Part shown: piece by piece, positions 52,920-61,898 of the stretch
Layout: every line of letters starts with the position of its first letter
Position numbering within the stretch: the stretch's first letter is position 1
Assembly: GCA_030149285.1 (NCBI GenBank)
Contig: JASBRU010000003.1
Location: forward strand, 126,001-190,000
DNA: 64,000 bases
Direction of reading: 5' to 3'
From: Flavobacteriales bacterium
GTDB taxonomy: Bacteria > Bacteroidota > Bacteroidia > Flavobacteriales > JASBRU01
The notes under the pieces: model-generated
Told to the model about the DNA's origin: nothing
The model's database searches: none
What the model saw: only the letters and a program-made list of their open reading frames with translations
Translations under genes and position numbers: made by a program

Positions 52920-53690
52920 CTACTTATTATTAAAGTTACGCAGTTTAATAGCTGTTAAGACTTTTTTGGTATACAATGGGAAATCCGCATTCTGTAACCA
53001 ACTAAAATAGCCGGGTTCTTGCTCCAATACATCTTCAACAAGTTTTCCTTTATGCTTGCCAAAGCCAAATATTTCTTTACCCTCTTTATTAAAATGTAAG
53101 AAACCTGCAAAATCTGCAATTTTACGTTGTGTAGAAAACTCAGAAAGGAATTTAGTGTCGTTTTCAAGGTCATCATACCTATCTAACTGAGCTTTTAATA
53201 TCTCATATGTAGCTTCAGTATCGGCAGAGGCAGAGTGTGCATTTATTAATTCTTTATCGCAATAAAATTTATACGCTGCAGATAAGGTGCGTTGTTCTTT
53301 TTTATGAAATATGTTTTGGATATCTACCGCCTGACGTTTATCCATATCAAAGTCTATATCTGCTCTTAAAAACTCCTCGGCCAATAAGGGGATGTCAAAC
53401 TTATTGGAGTTATATCCTGCTAAATCAGAGTCTGCAATCATCTGATTAATTTGCGATGCCAACTCTTTAAATGTAGGTTCATCTTTTACCTTTTCATCAG
53501 ATATACCATGTATGGCAGTTGTAACAGCAGGGATAGGAATAGTGGGGTTTACCAACCATGTTTTACTTTCCTTATTTCCGTTTGGAAATACTTTAAGGAT
53601 TGAAATTTCTACAATTCTATCTTTAGCAACGTTAACACCTGTTGTTTCTAAATCGAAAAAACAAATAGGACGGCTTAATTTTAATTCCAT
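52920..53690 (-). CDS. DEDDh 3'-5' exonuclease (DnaQ/ExoX-like)
   Basis: A 256-residue nuclease. Exo I is FFDLETTGVN (Asp, Glu), Exo II is AGYNSNKFDIPLL and Exo III ends HSASADTEAT (His...Asp), a complete DEDDh site in residues 12-160. The C-terminal segment FGFGKHKGKLVEDVLEQEPGYFSW resembles the ExoX C-terminal/DUF3820 module that binds DNA ends. It probably acts in repair or end trimming rather than as the Pol III epsilon subunit, because the C-terminal module is different. Co-transcribed with the short FAH gene downstream. Confidence 0.9.
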   Translation of the reverse strand: MELKLSRPICFFDLETTGVNVAKDRIVEISILKVFPNGNKESKTWLVNPTIPIPAVTTAIHGISDEKVKDEPTFKELASQINQMIADSDLAGYNSNKFDIPLLAEEFLRADIDFDMDKRQAVDIQNIFHKKEQRTLSAAYKFYCDKELINAHSASADTEATYEILKAQLDRYDDLENDTKFLSEFSTQRKIADFAGFLHFNKEGKEIFGFGKHKGKLVEDVLEQEPGYFSWLQNADFPLYTKKVLTAIKLRNFNNK

Positions 53691-53701
53691 AATGGTTTAA
53701 A

Positions 53702-53728
53702 TAAAAAAGCCTCCAATTAAGGAGGCTT
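53702..53728 (-). terminator. Terminator of the E2 acyltransferase gene
   Basis: Perfect stem AAGCCTCC / GGAGGCTT with a 6-nt loop. On the minus strand it is followed by TTTTATTT. It lies 8 nt after the E2 gene stop. Confidence 0.85.
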
Positions 53729-53736
53729 AGTGGTTT

Positions 53737-55056
53737 TTATATCTCCCTGTTAGGGTCAAAAGCTTCTAAATAGTCAGCTACTCGTCTTACAAACATACCT
53801 CCTAAAGCACCATCTACAACACGGTGGTCATATGAGTGTGATAAGAACATTTTATGACGAATTCCAATAAAGTCGCCTTCCGGTGTTTCTACAACAGATG
53901 GTTTTTTGTTTATAGAACCTACAGCCATAATAGCTACTTGTGGTTGATTAATAATAGGTGTACCCATTACATTACCAAAAGAACCAACATTTGTAAGTGT
54001 GTATGTACCGCCAGAAACTTCATCGGCAGATAGTTTATTAGCTCTAGCTCTTTTTGCTAAATCATTAACCGTTTTAGTTAACCCTAATAAGTTCATTCTA
54101 TCAGCATTTTTAATTACAGGAACAATTAAGTTACCTGATGGTAAAGCTGCTGCCATTCCCATATTGATGTTTTTATGACGAATAATGTTCGTGCCATCAA
54201 CAGATACATTTATCATTGGGAAATCTTTAATAGCTTTAACTAATGCTTCAATAAAAATAGGAGTAAAGGTTATTTTTTCTCCTTCACGTTTAAAGAACGA
54301 GTCTTTTACTTTGTTTCTCCAGTTTACAATATTTGTAACGTCAGCCTCTACATAAGATGTTACATGCGCAGATGTACGTTTAGACATAGTCATATGGTCT
54401 GCTATAAGCTTACGCATACGATCCATCTCTATAATCTCATCATCTGCACCTATCGGAACCGGTGGAGCAGTAGGCTCTGAAACAGCCGGAGTTGTTTTTT
54501 GAACAGGAGCAGCCGTTGCTGGCGCAGGTTGACTACCTCTATTAGCAACGTGTGCTAAAATATCTTTTTTAGTAACTCGGCCATCTTTACCTGTGCCTTG
54601 TATACTATCTAATTCTTGTTGACTAACACCTTCTTCAGATGCAATACTTCTTACTAAAGGAGAGTAAAAACGATCTCCTGTAGATTCAACTGAAGTAGGA
54701 GCAGGAGTTGCTGTGGCTGTTGCATTTGCTACAGTTTGCTCTACTTGAGCAGCAACTTCTTCAACTTTAGGAGCCTCTTCTGCTTTTGCAGCAGGAGCAG
54801 CACTTGCTGCGGCACCATCAGTTTCTATCATTGCAATTGGCTGACCAACCTGTACAACATCATCTTCATTAAAAAGGCGTTTTACCAAAACACCCTCAAC
54901 AGGTGATGGAACCTCAGAGTCTACCTTATCAGTAGCAATCTCTAAAACCGATTCCTCAGCCTCAATAGTTTCTCCTTCGTTTTTTAACCATTTAATGATA
55001 GTTGCCTCTGCAACGCTTTCGCCCATCTTAGGCATTATCAATTCTACTTGTGCCAT
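53737..55056 (-). CDS. 2-oxo acid dehydrogenase E2 (dihydrolipoamide acyltransferase)
   Basis: A 439-residue E2 core subunit. It contains one N-terminal lipoyl domain with Lys44 in EIATDKVDSEVPSP, an Ala/Pro/Thr-rich hinge, and a peripheral-subunit-binding domain (about 132-172: SPLVRSIASEEGVSQQELDS). A second hinge is followed by the catalytic domain with the HxxxDG motif LSHSYDHRVVDGALGG. The DKVDSEVPSP lipoyl site and single lipoyl domain fit branched-chain or 2-oxoglutarate type E2 better than pyruvate type. E1 and E3 genes are not in the window, so the substrate class is uncertain. Confidence 0.93.
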   Translation of the reverse strand: MAQVELIMPKMGESVAEATIIKWLKNEGETIEAEESVLEIATDKVDSEVPSPVEGVLVKRLFNEDDVVQVGQPIAMIETDGAAASAAPAAKAEEAPKVEEVAAQVEQTVANATATATPAPTSVESTGDRFYSPLVRSIASEEGVSQQELDSIQGTGKDGRVTKKDILAHVANRGSQPAPATAAPVQKTTPAVSEPTAPPVPIGADDEIIEMDRMRKLIADHMTMSKRTSAHVTSYVEADVTNIVNWRNKVKDSFFKREGEKITFTPIFIEALVKAIKDFPMINVSVDGTNIIRHKNINMGMAAALPSGNLIVPVIKNADRMNLLGLTKTVNDLAKRARANKLSADEVSGGTYTLTNVGSFGNVMGTPIINQPQVAIMAVGSINKKPSVVETPEGDFIGIRHKMFLSHSYDHRVVDGALGGMFVRRVADYLEAFDPNREI

Positions 55057-55105
55057 ATTCCTATGCTCGTTTAAATCTCGTTTTTTGAGACTGCGAATTT
55101 AATAA

Positions 55106-57079
55106 TTATTCCCCGATATTTCTACGACCTAAATGCTTGATGCCTGATAATAGGATATCAAAGTCATACTTAATGTTGTACTCCTTTGCATACAAAGCAT
55201 TGAGTTTGTAGCTAGTATCGTCATTTATACTCTTAACATTTAAATTATCTGTAGGGTTTAAGATTCCTGATTTTATTTTTGGTAAGGTTCCTTTAAGCGT
55301 CAATTTACTATATCCTACCCAAGTATATTTTCCTACTAAAACCAAAAAGCAATTGGCAAGCATTGATAATGGTTTTTTTACTATAAATAGTAAAACAGGG
55401 AAGAATACTATTAGTATAAAACTCATTGCAATATCAAAAACTCGCTTATTTCGTTTATTTGCGCTGCTGGTAATTGCATTTACATCTAAGGCATATAACT
55501 CACCCTGTGTGTTGATAGAGTTGCTACCTATTATATATAAGCTTTCAGGCGGAGCTATTTTAATAGTAATGTCTTGATTGCTAAGATTTGCCATTTGTGA
55601 AATAATATCTTGAGAAGATATATTCTTAGCGCAAAATATAACTTCATCTATTTGGTAAATACTTACTAAATCATCTAACTGGCTTATATCTCCTATATAG
55701 TTTGCAGAGTTGATAGGAGTAGAACTAACTGACACAATTCCTGTAAAACCTGTGTCGATAGATGTTTGTCCTAATAAGTTTAACAAACGATTTGTTTCTT
55801 CGTCACTACCAATAATAGCAACTCTTCTTTTATGTGCCCTATTATCAAGGATGTTAGATTTTGTTACAACATTTAGTAATAATCGGACTACGGGCATAGC
55901 TAATGCTGCCCAAACGGCGCCCAATAATATTAAGGCTCTAGAAAAACGATAGTCTTCACTTAGTAAAGCATAAAAGACAAGAATTACAATTGTACCCGCA
56001 CCAATACCTCTAATAATTTTTGAAATACGATAAGGTTTATCATAACCACCGCTAAAAAACACGGCAGTTAACCATATAATTATATATGCAGGTACTGCAT
56101 ACATCATGAACTGAATAGGGTATTCTCCACCTTCTACAAACCGGTGATTGTTTTCCCAATAATTTTTGAGATAAAACATACCGCCAAACAATATTCCGGC
56201 ATCTAACAATGGAAAAGCAATTTTTTTAATAAATCGGTTGGCTATTGCTGCACCTGCTCTTAAATAAATGGCCATATTTATTAAGAAAGCAAACAATTGA
56301 GCGTTTGAAGAAGAGAAGTGTTTTTTTGCAAAAATTACCATTGCACGATAAAAAACAAATACATAGTTAATACTACCTTTTTTAGTACTCTCTCCTTTAT
56401 AATGTATAATGCTTGTCTCTGGGTAATAATAGTTCTTAGAACCTGATTTTTGGATGCGATAGGAGAGGTCTATATCCTCACCGTACATAAAATAGTCTTC
56501 ATCTAACAAACCTATTTCATCTAGTACAGATTTTCTTAATAGCATAAATGCACCGGCCAGCACATCAACTTCATTTATTTCATCATTGGCTAAAAAGCCT
56601 AAATGATACCTACCAAAGGTTTTAGATTTAGGGAATAGCTTTGACAAGCCAAATATCTTATAAAAAGCCACAGAGGGCGTAGGTAAACCACGTTTAGATT
56701 CGGGTAAGAAACTTCCTTTTCCGTCAATCATCTTTACTCCTAAACCACCTGCATCAGGGTGTTTATCCATAAAAGATACTACTTTATCAAAAGTATCCTC
56801 TTCTACAACAGTATCGGGGTTTAACAGTAATACATATTCTCCTTTAGCTTCTCTAATAGCCTGATTGTTTGCCTTAGAAAAACCAACATTATCTTTATTT
56901 GCAATCAGTTTTACATTTGAAAACTTCTCGGCAACCATTTCAACCGAACTATCTACAGATGCATTATCAACCACAAAAACTTCAGCTTCTATAGAGTTTA
57001 ATGCTTTGTACACAGAGTGTAGGCACTGCTCTAAGAAGTACTTAACGTTGTAATTAACTATAACTATAGTTAGCTTCAT
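55106..57079 (-). CDS. GT2 glycosyltransferase fused to a degenerate sugar-phosphate transferase
   Basis: A 657-residue fusion. Residues 1-260 are a GT2 of the rhamnosyltransferase/WbbL type ([63 protein letters not shown]). Residues about 285-410 hold several transmembrane helices. About 415-520 is a CoA-binding-like Rossmann domain ([19 protein letters not shown]). The tail begins [20 protein letters not shown], as in WcaJ/PssY-type polyprenol-phosphate sugar transferases. However, the tail lacks the usual catalytic segments (GPVFFRQER..., YKFRSM, GDMS.VGPRP); only GKYTWVGYS recalls the last. The GT2 part should be active; the C-terminal part is likely inactive. The start overlaps recR by 4 nt. 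Confidence 0.88.
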   Translation of the reverse strand: MKLTIVIVNYNVKYFLEQCLHSVYKALNSIEAEVFVVDNASVDSSVEMVAEKFSNVKLIANKDNVGFSKANNQAIREAKGEYVLLLNPDTVVEEDTFDKVVSFMDKHPDAGGLGVKMIDGKGSFLPESKRGLPTPSVAFYKIFGLSKLFPKSKTFGRYHLGFLANDEINEVDVLAGAFMLLRKSVLDEIGLLDEDYFMYGEDIDLSYRIQKSGSKNYYYPETSIIHYKGESTKKGSINYVFVFYRAMVIFAKKHFSSSNAQLFAFLINMAIYLRAGAAIANRFIKKIAFPLLDAGILFGGMFYLKNYWENNHRFVEGGEYPIQFMMYAVPAYIIIWLTAVFFSGGYDKPYRISKIIRGIGAGTIVILVFYALLSEDYRFSRALILLGAVWAALAMPVVRLLLNVVTKSNILDNRAHKRRVAIIGSDEETNRLLNLLGQTSIDTGFTGIVSVSSTPINSANYIGDISQLDDLVSIYQIDEVIFCAKNISSQDIISQMANLSNQDITIKIAPPESLYIIGSNSINTQGELYALDVNAITSSANKRNKRVFDIAMSFILIVFFPVLLFIVKKPLSMLANCFLVLVGKYTWVGYSKLTLKGTLPKIKSGILNPTDNLNVKSINDDTSYKLNALYAKEYNIKYDFDILLSGIKHLGRRNIGE

Positions 57080-57696
57080 GCTTGTTTAAGAGAGTTTTCA
57101 TAGGGTACTCGGTTGATAATAGATCGTCCAAGTGTAATTTCATCTGCATACTCTAACTCATCGCCAACTGCAATACCGCGAGCAATTACTGAAAGCTTAA
57201 TATTGAGTTCTTGTAGGCGTTTAGATATATAAAAATTGGTAGTATCTCCTTCCATAGTAGATGGTAACGCAAAAACAAGCTCATGAATTTCACCTGCTTG
57301 GCATTTTTGCACTAGGCTATCTATTTTTAAGTCTTGCGGCCCTACACCATCCATAGGAGATATGATACCTCCCAACACGTGATAAGTACCTGTAAACTGA
57401 CTTGTATTCTCTATAGCCATTACGTCTCTTGTATCCTCAACCACACAAACAACAGTTTTATCTCTTTTATGAGAAGAGCATATTTCGCAAATCTCGCTAT
57501 CAGATATATTATGGCATGAATTGCAAAAAGAGACATTGTCTCGCACATTTTTTAAGGCTTCAGCCAGGTTATGAGTATACTCATTAGGCTGTTTAAGCAT
57601 ATGTAACACAAGGCGCAAAGCAGTTTTACTACCAATACCCGGTAGTTTCGAAACCTCATTTACAGCCTCCTCAATCAACTTAGATGAATAATTCAT
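57076..57696 (-). CDS. recR: Recombination mediator RecR
   Basis: A 206-residue DNA repair protein that loads RecA with RecF/RecO. The helix-hairpin-helix region is [22 protein letters not shown], the zinc finger [16 protein letters not shown], and the Toprim domain [15 protein letters not shown] with the later [16 protein letters not shown]. Length is normal. The stop overlaps the GT2 fusion start by 4 nt (ATGA). A TATTTTTG (CAAAAATA at 57702-57709) just upstream is a good -7 element, with TTTG about 15 bp further. Confidence 0.97.
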   Translation of the reverse strand: MNYSSKLIEEAVNEVSKLPGIGSKTALRLVLHMLKQPNEYTHNLAEALKNVRDNVSFCNSCHNISDSEICEICSSHKRDKTVVCVVEDTRDVMAIENTSQFTGTYHVLGGIISPMDGVGPQDLKIDSLVQKCQAGEIHELVFALPSTMEGDTTNFYISKRLQELNIKLSVIARGIAVGDELEYADEITLGRSIINRVPYENSLKQA

Positions 57697-57763
57697 AGCC
57701 TCAAAAATACATATTTAGCCTAAACAAATTTTGCTTTCTTTGTATCTACTTATAAACAGATTT

Positions 57764-59239
57764 ATGAAGCCTGAATTGATAATTGCCGTTATAACGGCTT
57801 ATTTTTTAGTACTCATCCTTATCTCTTACTTTACCGGTAAGAACGATGATAATCAAACCTTTTTCTTAGGTAATAAGCAGTCACCATGGTATATAGTAGC
57901 TTTTGGTATGATAGGTGCATCCTTATCAGGAGTGACTTTTATATCTGTACCCGGATGGGTAGAAGGCAGTCAGTTTGCATATATGCAAATGGTGCTAGGG
58001 TACTTGGTGGGTTACCTTGTTATTGGTACCGTTTTATTACCTCTTTATTACAAGCTAAATCTTACATCTATATATACATACCTAAACACTAGGTTTGGTA
58101 AAAGCAGTTACAAGACGGGCTCGGGTTTCTTTTTGCTTTCTCGTACTATTGGGGCAGCCTTTAGATTATACTTAGTAGCCAATGTGTTACAATTAGTCAT
58201 ATTTGATGCCTTAAAAGTTCCTTTTGTAGTAACTGTTATTATTACAATTCTACTAATATGGTTATATACCTTTAGAAGTGGTATAAAAACCATTATCTGG
58301 ACAGATACATTACAAACCTTTTTTATGCTATTAGCTGTAGGAGTGAGTATTTGGTTAATAACAGATAAAATGGGACTCTCTTTTGATAGTCTTAAAGAAA
58401 TGATGAGCGATGAGTCTTACACCAAAGCTTTCTTTTTTGATGACTGGAGAGATAAGCGTTTTTTCTTTAAACAGTTTTTTGCAGGAGCCTTTATTGCTAT
58501 TGCTATGACTGGCTTAGACCAAGATATGATGCAAAAGAATCTAAGTTGCAAGAATATTAAGGACGCTCAGAAAAACATGTTTTGGATGAGCACATCATTG
58601 GTAGTGGTAAACTTTTTCTTTTTAATGCTTGGTGTATTATTATATAATTATGCAAAGACTACCGGTATAACAGCAGTGGGGGATGATTTATTTCCTGCGG
58701 TAGCTATGAGTGGTAACTTAGGAGTAGCTGTAGCCGTTTTCTTTATTTTAGGCTTAATAGCTGCTGCATACTCTAGCGCAGATTCTGCATTAACATCTTT
58801 AACCACAGCTTTTAGTGTAGATTTTTTAAATATTCAGGAAAGAGAACAGAAAGAAAGAGTGAAAATTAGAAAAGTCACGCATGTTACTTTCTCACTACTG
58901 TTAATGCTTGTTATACTATCATTTCATTACCTAATTAAAGAAAAAAGTATAATTAGTAAAGTCTTTCAAGCAGCGGGTTATACCTACGGGCCGTTATTAG
59001 GGTTGTTTAGCTTTGGTTTGTTTACCAAAATCAACATCAGAGATAAATATGTTCCGTTTGTAGCAATTGCTTCACCTGTAATTTGCTACCTCCTAAACAT
59101 ATTCTCCGAAAAATGGTTTGGTTTTAAATTCGGTTTTGAATTACTAATCCTTAATGGACTAATTACATTTATTGGGCTGTGGTTATTAAAAACAACCAAT
59201 AAAGTAAGTATTGATAAGCTTGATGAAAAAGAAGTATAA
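57764..59239 (+). CDS. Sodium:solute symporter (SSS family), first copy
   Basis: A 491-residue transporter of the LeuT-fold SSS family, with about thirteen transmembrane helices. Motifs: ELIIAVITAYFLVLILISYF (TM1), FGMIGASLSGVTFISVPGWV (unwound TM region with the conserved Gly/Ser stretch), TGLDQDMMQKNLSCKNIKDA (SSS core) and LGLIAAAYSSADSALTSLTT (sodium site serines). The ATG at 57764 gives a start directly before TM1; the TTG at 57731 is rejected. Substrate unknown; relatives carry sugars, sialic acid, amino acids or vitamins. Confidence 0.92.
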   Translation: MKPELIIAVITAYFLVLILISYFTGKNDDNQTFFLGNKQSPWYIVAFGMIGASLSGVTFISVPGWVEGSQFAYMQMVLGYLVGYLVIGTVLLPLYYKLNLTSIYTYLNTRFGKSSYKTGSGFFLLSRTIGAAFRLYLVANVLQLVIFDALKVPFVVTVIITILLIWLYTFRSGIKTIIWTDTLQTFFMLLAVGVSIWLITDKMGLSFDSLKEMMSDESYTKAFFFDDWRDKRFFFKQFFAGAFIAIAMTGLDQDMMQKNLSCKNIKDAQKNMFWMSTSLVVVNFFFLMLGVLLYNYAKTTGITAVGDDLFPAVAMSGNLGVAVAVFFILGLIAAAYSSADSALTSLTTAFSVDFLNIQEREQKERVKIRKVTHVTFSLLLMLVILSFHYLIKEKSIISKVFQAAGYTYGPLLGLFSFGLFTKINIRDKYVPFVAIASPVICYLLNIFSEKWFGFKFGFELLILNGLITFIGLWLLKTTNKVSIDKLDEKEV

Positions 59240-59251
59240 ACAGGTATCTAC

Positions 59252-59269
59252 ATTTAATCGTTAAATTTG
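59252..59269 (+). promoter_or_regulatory. Palindrome overlapping a -7 element before the PIG-L gene
   Basis: ATTTAA-TCG-TTAAAT (59252-59266) overlaps TAAATTTG (59262-59269), an exact TAnnTTTG match 34 nt before the PIG-L ATG. The overlap fits a repressor site on the promoter. No -33 TTTG is seen at the usual distance. Confidence 0.4.
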
Positions 59270-59302
59270 GAAACCTCAAACAGTGCGAAAATTATTTAAT
59301 TG

Positions 59303-61783
59303 ATGAAAAAACTACTATTATTAGCCTTATCAGGCTTCATATGTACATTTACTTTTGCTCAACAAAAAGACTGGACTTCAAGCCGAATTCTTCAAGAATT
59401 AAAAGAATTAAAAATTACTGGTAGTGTCCTATACATTGCTGCACACCCAGATGACGAGAATACTCGCTTAATTTCTTACTTAGAAAACCATTTACAAGTT
59501 CGTACAGCCTATTTATCCCTTACAAGAGGTGATGGTGGCCAAAACTTAGTTGGAAACGAAAAAGGAGCCGCATTAGGAATACTGAGAACCCAAGAATTAT
59601 TAGGAGCTAGAGACATTGATGGAGCAGAACAGTTTTTTACTAGAGCTGTAGACTTTGGTTACTCTAAAACTGCTGATGAGACTTTAGAGTTTTGGGATAA
59701 ACAAAAAGTATTGGCAGATGTGGTTTGGACAATTAGAAAGTTTAGACCGGATGTTATCATTACTCGCTTTCCGCCTGATGCTAGGGCAGGGCATGGACAT
59801 CATACTGCCTCTGCTATGCTTGCAGAAGAAGCATTTGATCTAGCAAATGACCCAACCGCTTTTCCAGAGCAGTTAAAGCATGTAAGTTTATGGCAACCAA
59901 AACGTCTGTATTGGAATTGTAGTGCTTGGTGGGATAGAGATATACCAAATAAAGCAAAAGACAATCCTGACTATGTAACAATAGATTATGGTTTGTATAA
60001 TCCTATATTAGGTAAGTCATACTCTGAAATTGCAGCTGAAAGTAGAAGCATGCATAAAAGCCAAGGCTTTGGTTCATCTAAGTCTAGAGGTTCTCAATTA
60101 GAGTATATGGTTTACACTAAAGGAGATAGAGCTGAAAATGATGACATAATGAGTGGGGTAGATATTAGCTGGACCAGATACAACTTAAGTGAAGTTAATA
60201 CTTTAATTGACCAAGCAATCAAAGAGTTTAACCCGGAAAAACCTCAAGCAATATCAGATATTCTATGGAGTATCCGCAAGAAAATTACAGCAACAAAAAA
60301 CACCCCAAATAACTATAAGCTTTTACGTTTAAATGAATTGATTTTAGCAGTTAATGGTATTTGGTGTGAGGCTTTAGCCAATGACTATAGTGCTATACCA
60401 ACTGATAAAATAAGTATCTCTGCTCTAGCTCTAAGAAGGCTAGAATCTAATATACTATATACTTCCGTTAAGTTTGGTAAAAACGCATCTGCTGTTTTAC
60501 CTGAATCGATGAGTACAAATGAAATGGTTGTAACTCAAGATAGTCTAGTAATTGATGATAAAATTTCAAATCCATACTGGTTAAACAACCCGTTTTCAAC
60601 TACTTATACTGTTGAAAAACAAGAACTAATAGGGTTACCCGAAAATAAACCAGCAATCCAAGTACATTTTACTTTTGCTTATAAAGATCAATCATTAACC
60701 ATATCACGCCCATTACAATACAGGTGGTCAGACAGGGTTAAAGGAGAGCTTTATAGAGACTTTGTTGTTTTACCAGAAGCAACAATTAATGCCAATGATA
60801 AAGTGTATGTATTCTCTAATAATCAGCCAAAAACACTAACATTTAAAGTAAGGGCAAATCATACTGACTTTTCTGGTAAACTAAAGTTTGATATTCCTAA
60901 TGGGTGGAAAGTTGAACCTGCGGAAACAGATATAGCCATTACTAACAAATACGAAGAAAAACTAATCACCATCCAAGTATTTCCTCCTGAAGGAGCAAGC
61001 GATGGATACATTAAACCTTTTATTGAGTCAATAAATGGTAAAAAATTAACAAACAGTTATATAGAAATTGACTACAACCATATTCAACCACAAATAATGT
61101 TACCATTAGCAGAGGCCAGATTAGTAAAACTAGATATCAATAAAAAGGGTAGTAAAGTAGCTTATATAATTGGAGCAGGTGATGAAGTACCTGCCGCATT
61201 GGAGCAAATGGGTTATACAGTAGATATGCTAGACGAAGACGGATTAGCCGCTTCTGACCTTAAACAATATGACGCAGTAATAGCAGGGATTAGAGCTTAT
61301 AATACTCAGAAGTACTTACCCAACTATTACGACAAACTAATGGAGTATGTAAAACAAGGTGGTAATTACATTGTTCAATACAATACTAGTAGTCAGTTTT
61401 TTAGCGATGGCGTAGGCAATAAATTAGTCGGTCCTTATCCGTTTAAACTATCTAGAGATAGGGTTACAGAAGAAGACTCTGAAGTAAAGTTTATTGACCC
61501 TGAACACCCAATACTAAACTCTCCAAATAAAATTACTCAAGCAGATTTCAACGGCTGGGTACAAGAACGTGGCTTGTATTATGCAAATCAATGGGACGAA
61601 CAATACACACCTATCATATCATGGAATGATAAAGGTGAAACCTCTAAAAATGGTGGTCTTTTAGTAACTAACTACGGCGAAGGAAGCTTTATATACACCG
61701 GAATATCATTTTTTAGAGAATTACCGGCTGGAGTACCAGGAGCTTTCAGGTTATTAGCAAATATTGTATCTTATGGAAAATAA
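59303..61783 (+). CDS. Secreted PIG-L family deacetylase-like protein, large form
   Basis: An 826-residue exported protein. A signal peptide (LLLLALSGFICTFTFAQ) is followed by a PIG-L/LmbE N-acetylglucosamine deacetylase domain (about 35-300). Zinc ligands are His48, Asp51 in IAAHPDDENTRL and the histidines of DARAGHGHHTASA. A middle beta-rich part (about 430-610) looks like an Ig-type domain. The C-terminus (about 620-826) resembles a class I glutamine-amidotransferase-like (ThuA-type) fold (YIIGAGDEVPAALEQMGY, AVIAGIRAYNTQ). It probably removes acetyl groups from a sugar or glycan in the periplasm. It is far larger than BshB. The ATG at 59303 is chosen over the TTG one codon before. Confidence 0.9.
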   Translation: MKKLLLLALSGFICTFTFAQQKDWTSSRILQELKELKITGSVLYIAAHPDDENTRLISYLENHLQVRTAYLSLTRGDGGQNLVGNEKGAALGILRTQELLGARDIDGAEQFFTRAVDFGYSKTADETLEFWDKQKVLADVVWTIRKFRPDVIITRFPPDARAGHGHHTASAMLAEEAFDLANDPTAFPEQLKHVSLWQPKRLYWNCSAWWDRDIPNKAKDNPDYVTIDYGLYNPILGKSYSEIAAESRSMHKSQGFGSSKSRGSQLEYMVYTKGDRAENDDIMSGVDISWTRYNLSEVNTLIDQAIKEFNPEKPQAISDILWSIRKKITATKNTPNNYKLLRLNELILAVNGIWCEALANDYSAIPTDKISISALALRRLESNILYTSVKFGKNASAVLPESMSTNEMVVTQDSLVIDDKISNPYWLNNPFSTTYTVEKQELIGLPENKPAIQVHFTFAYKDQSLTISRPLQYRWSDRVKGELYRDFVVLPEATINANDKVYVFSNNQPKTLTFKVRANHTDFSGKLKFDIPNGWKVEPAETDIAITNKYEEKLITIQVFPPEGASDGYIKPFIESINGKKLTNSYIEIDYNHIQPQIMLPLAEARLVKLDINKKGSKVAYIIGAGDEVPAALEQMGYTVDMLDEDGLAASDLKQYDAVIAGIRAYNTQKYLPNYYDKLMEYVKQGGNYIVQYNTSSQFFSDGVGNKLVGPYPFKLSRDRVTEEDSEVKFIDPEHPILNSPNKITQADFNGWVQERGLYYANQWDEQYTPIISWNDKGETSKNGGLLVTNYGEGSFIYTGISFFRELPAGVPGAFRLLANIVSYGK

Positions 61784-61898
61784 CCATACTGAAAAACCTC
61801 CATTCTTTAAGAACTGGAAAACAATGCATGCTTTTGTTATTCTTTTTCTGGTTTTATTAATGGTACTCTTTTACATTTTAACTAAAACCTACGCATGA
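61773..61898 (+). CDS. Small single-span membrane protein (41 residues) between PIG-L and symporter
   Basis: ATG at 61773, TGA at 61896-61898. It encodes a polar N-terminus (MENNHTEKPPFFKNWKTMHA), one transmembrane helix (FVILFLVLLMVLFYILTKTY) and a very short tail. The start overlaps the end of the PIG-L gene by 11 nt, and its stop overlaps the next symporter ATG by 4 nt (ATGA). Double overlap in the same operon strongly suggests translation. By analogy with small accessory subunits of some SSS transporters, it may assist the symporter; this is inference. Confidence 0.75.
   Translation: MENNHTEKPPFFKNWKTMHAFVILFLVLLMVLFYILTKTYA

Noticed and set aside
59303-61783. PIG-L protein considered as BshB of bacillithiol synthesis
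   Set aside because: It is exported and more than three times the length of BshB, with additional C-terminal domains.
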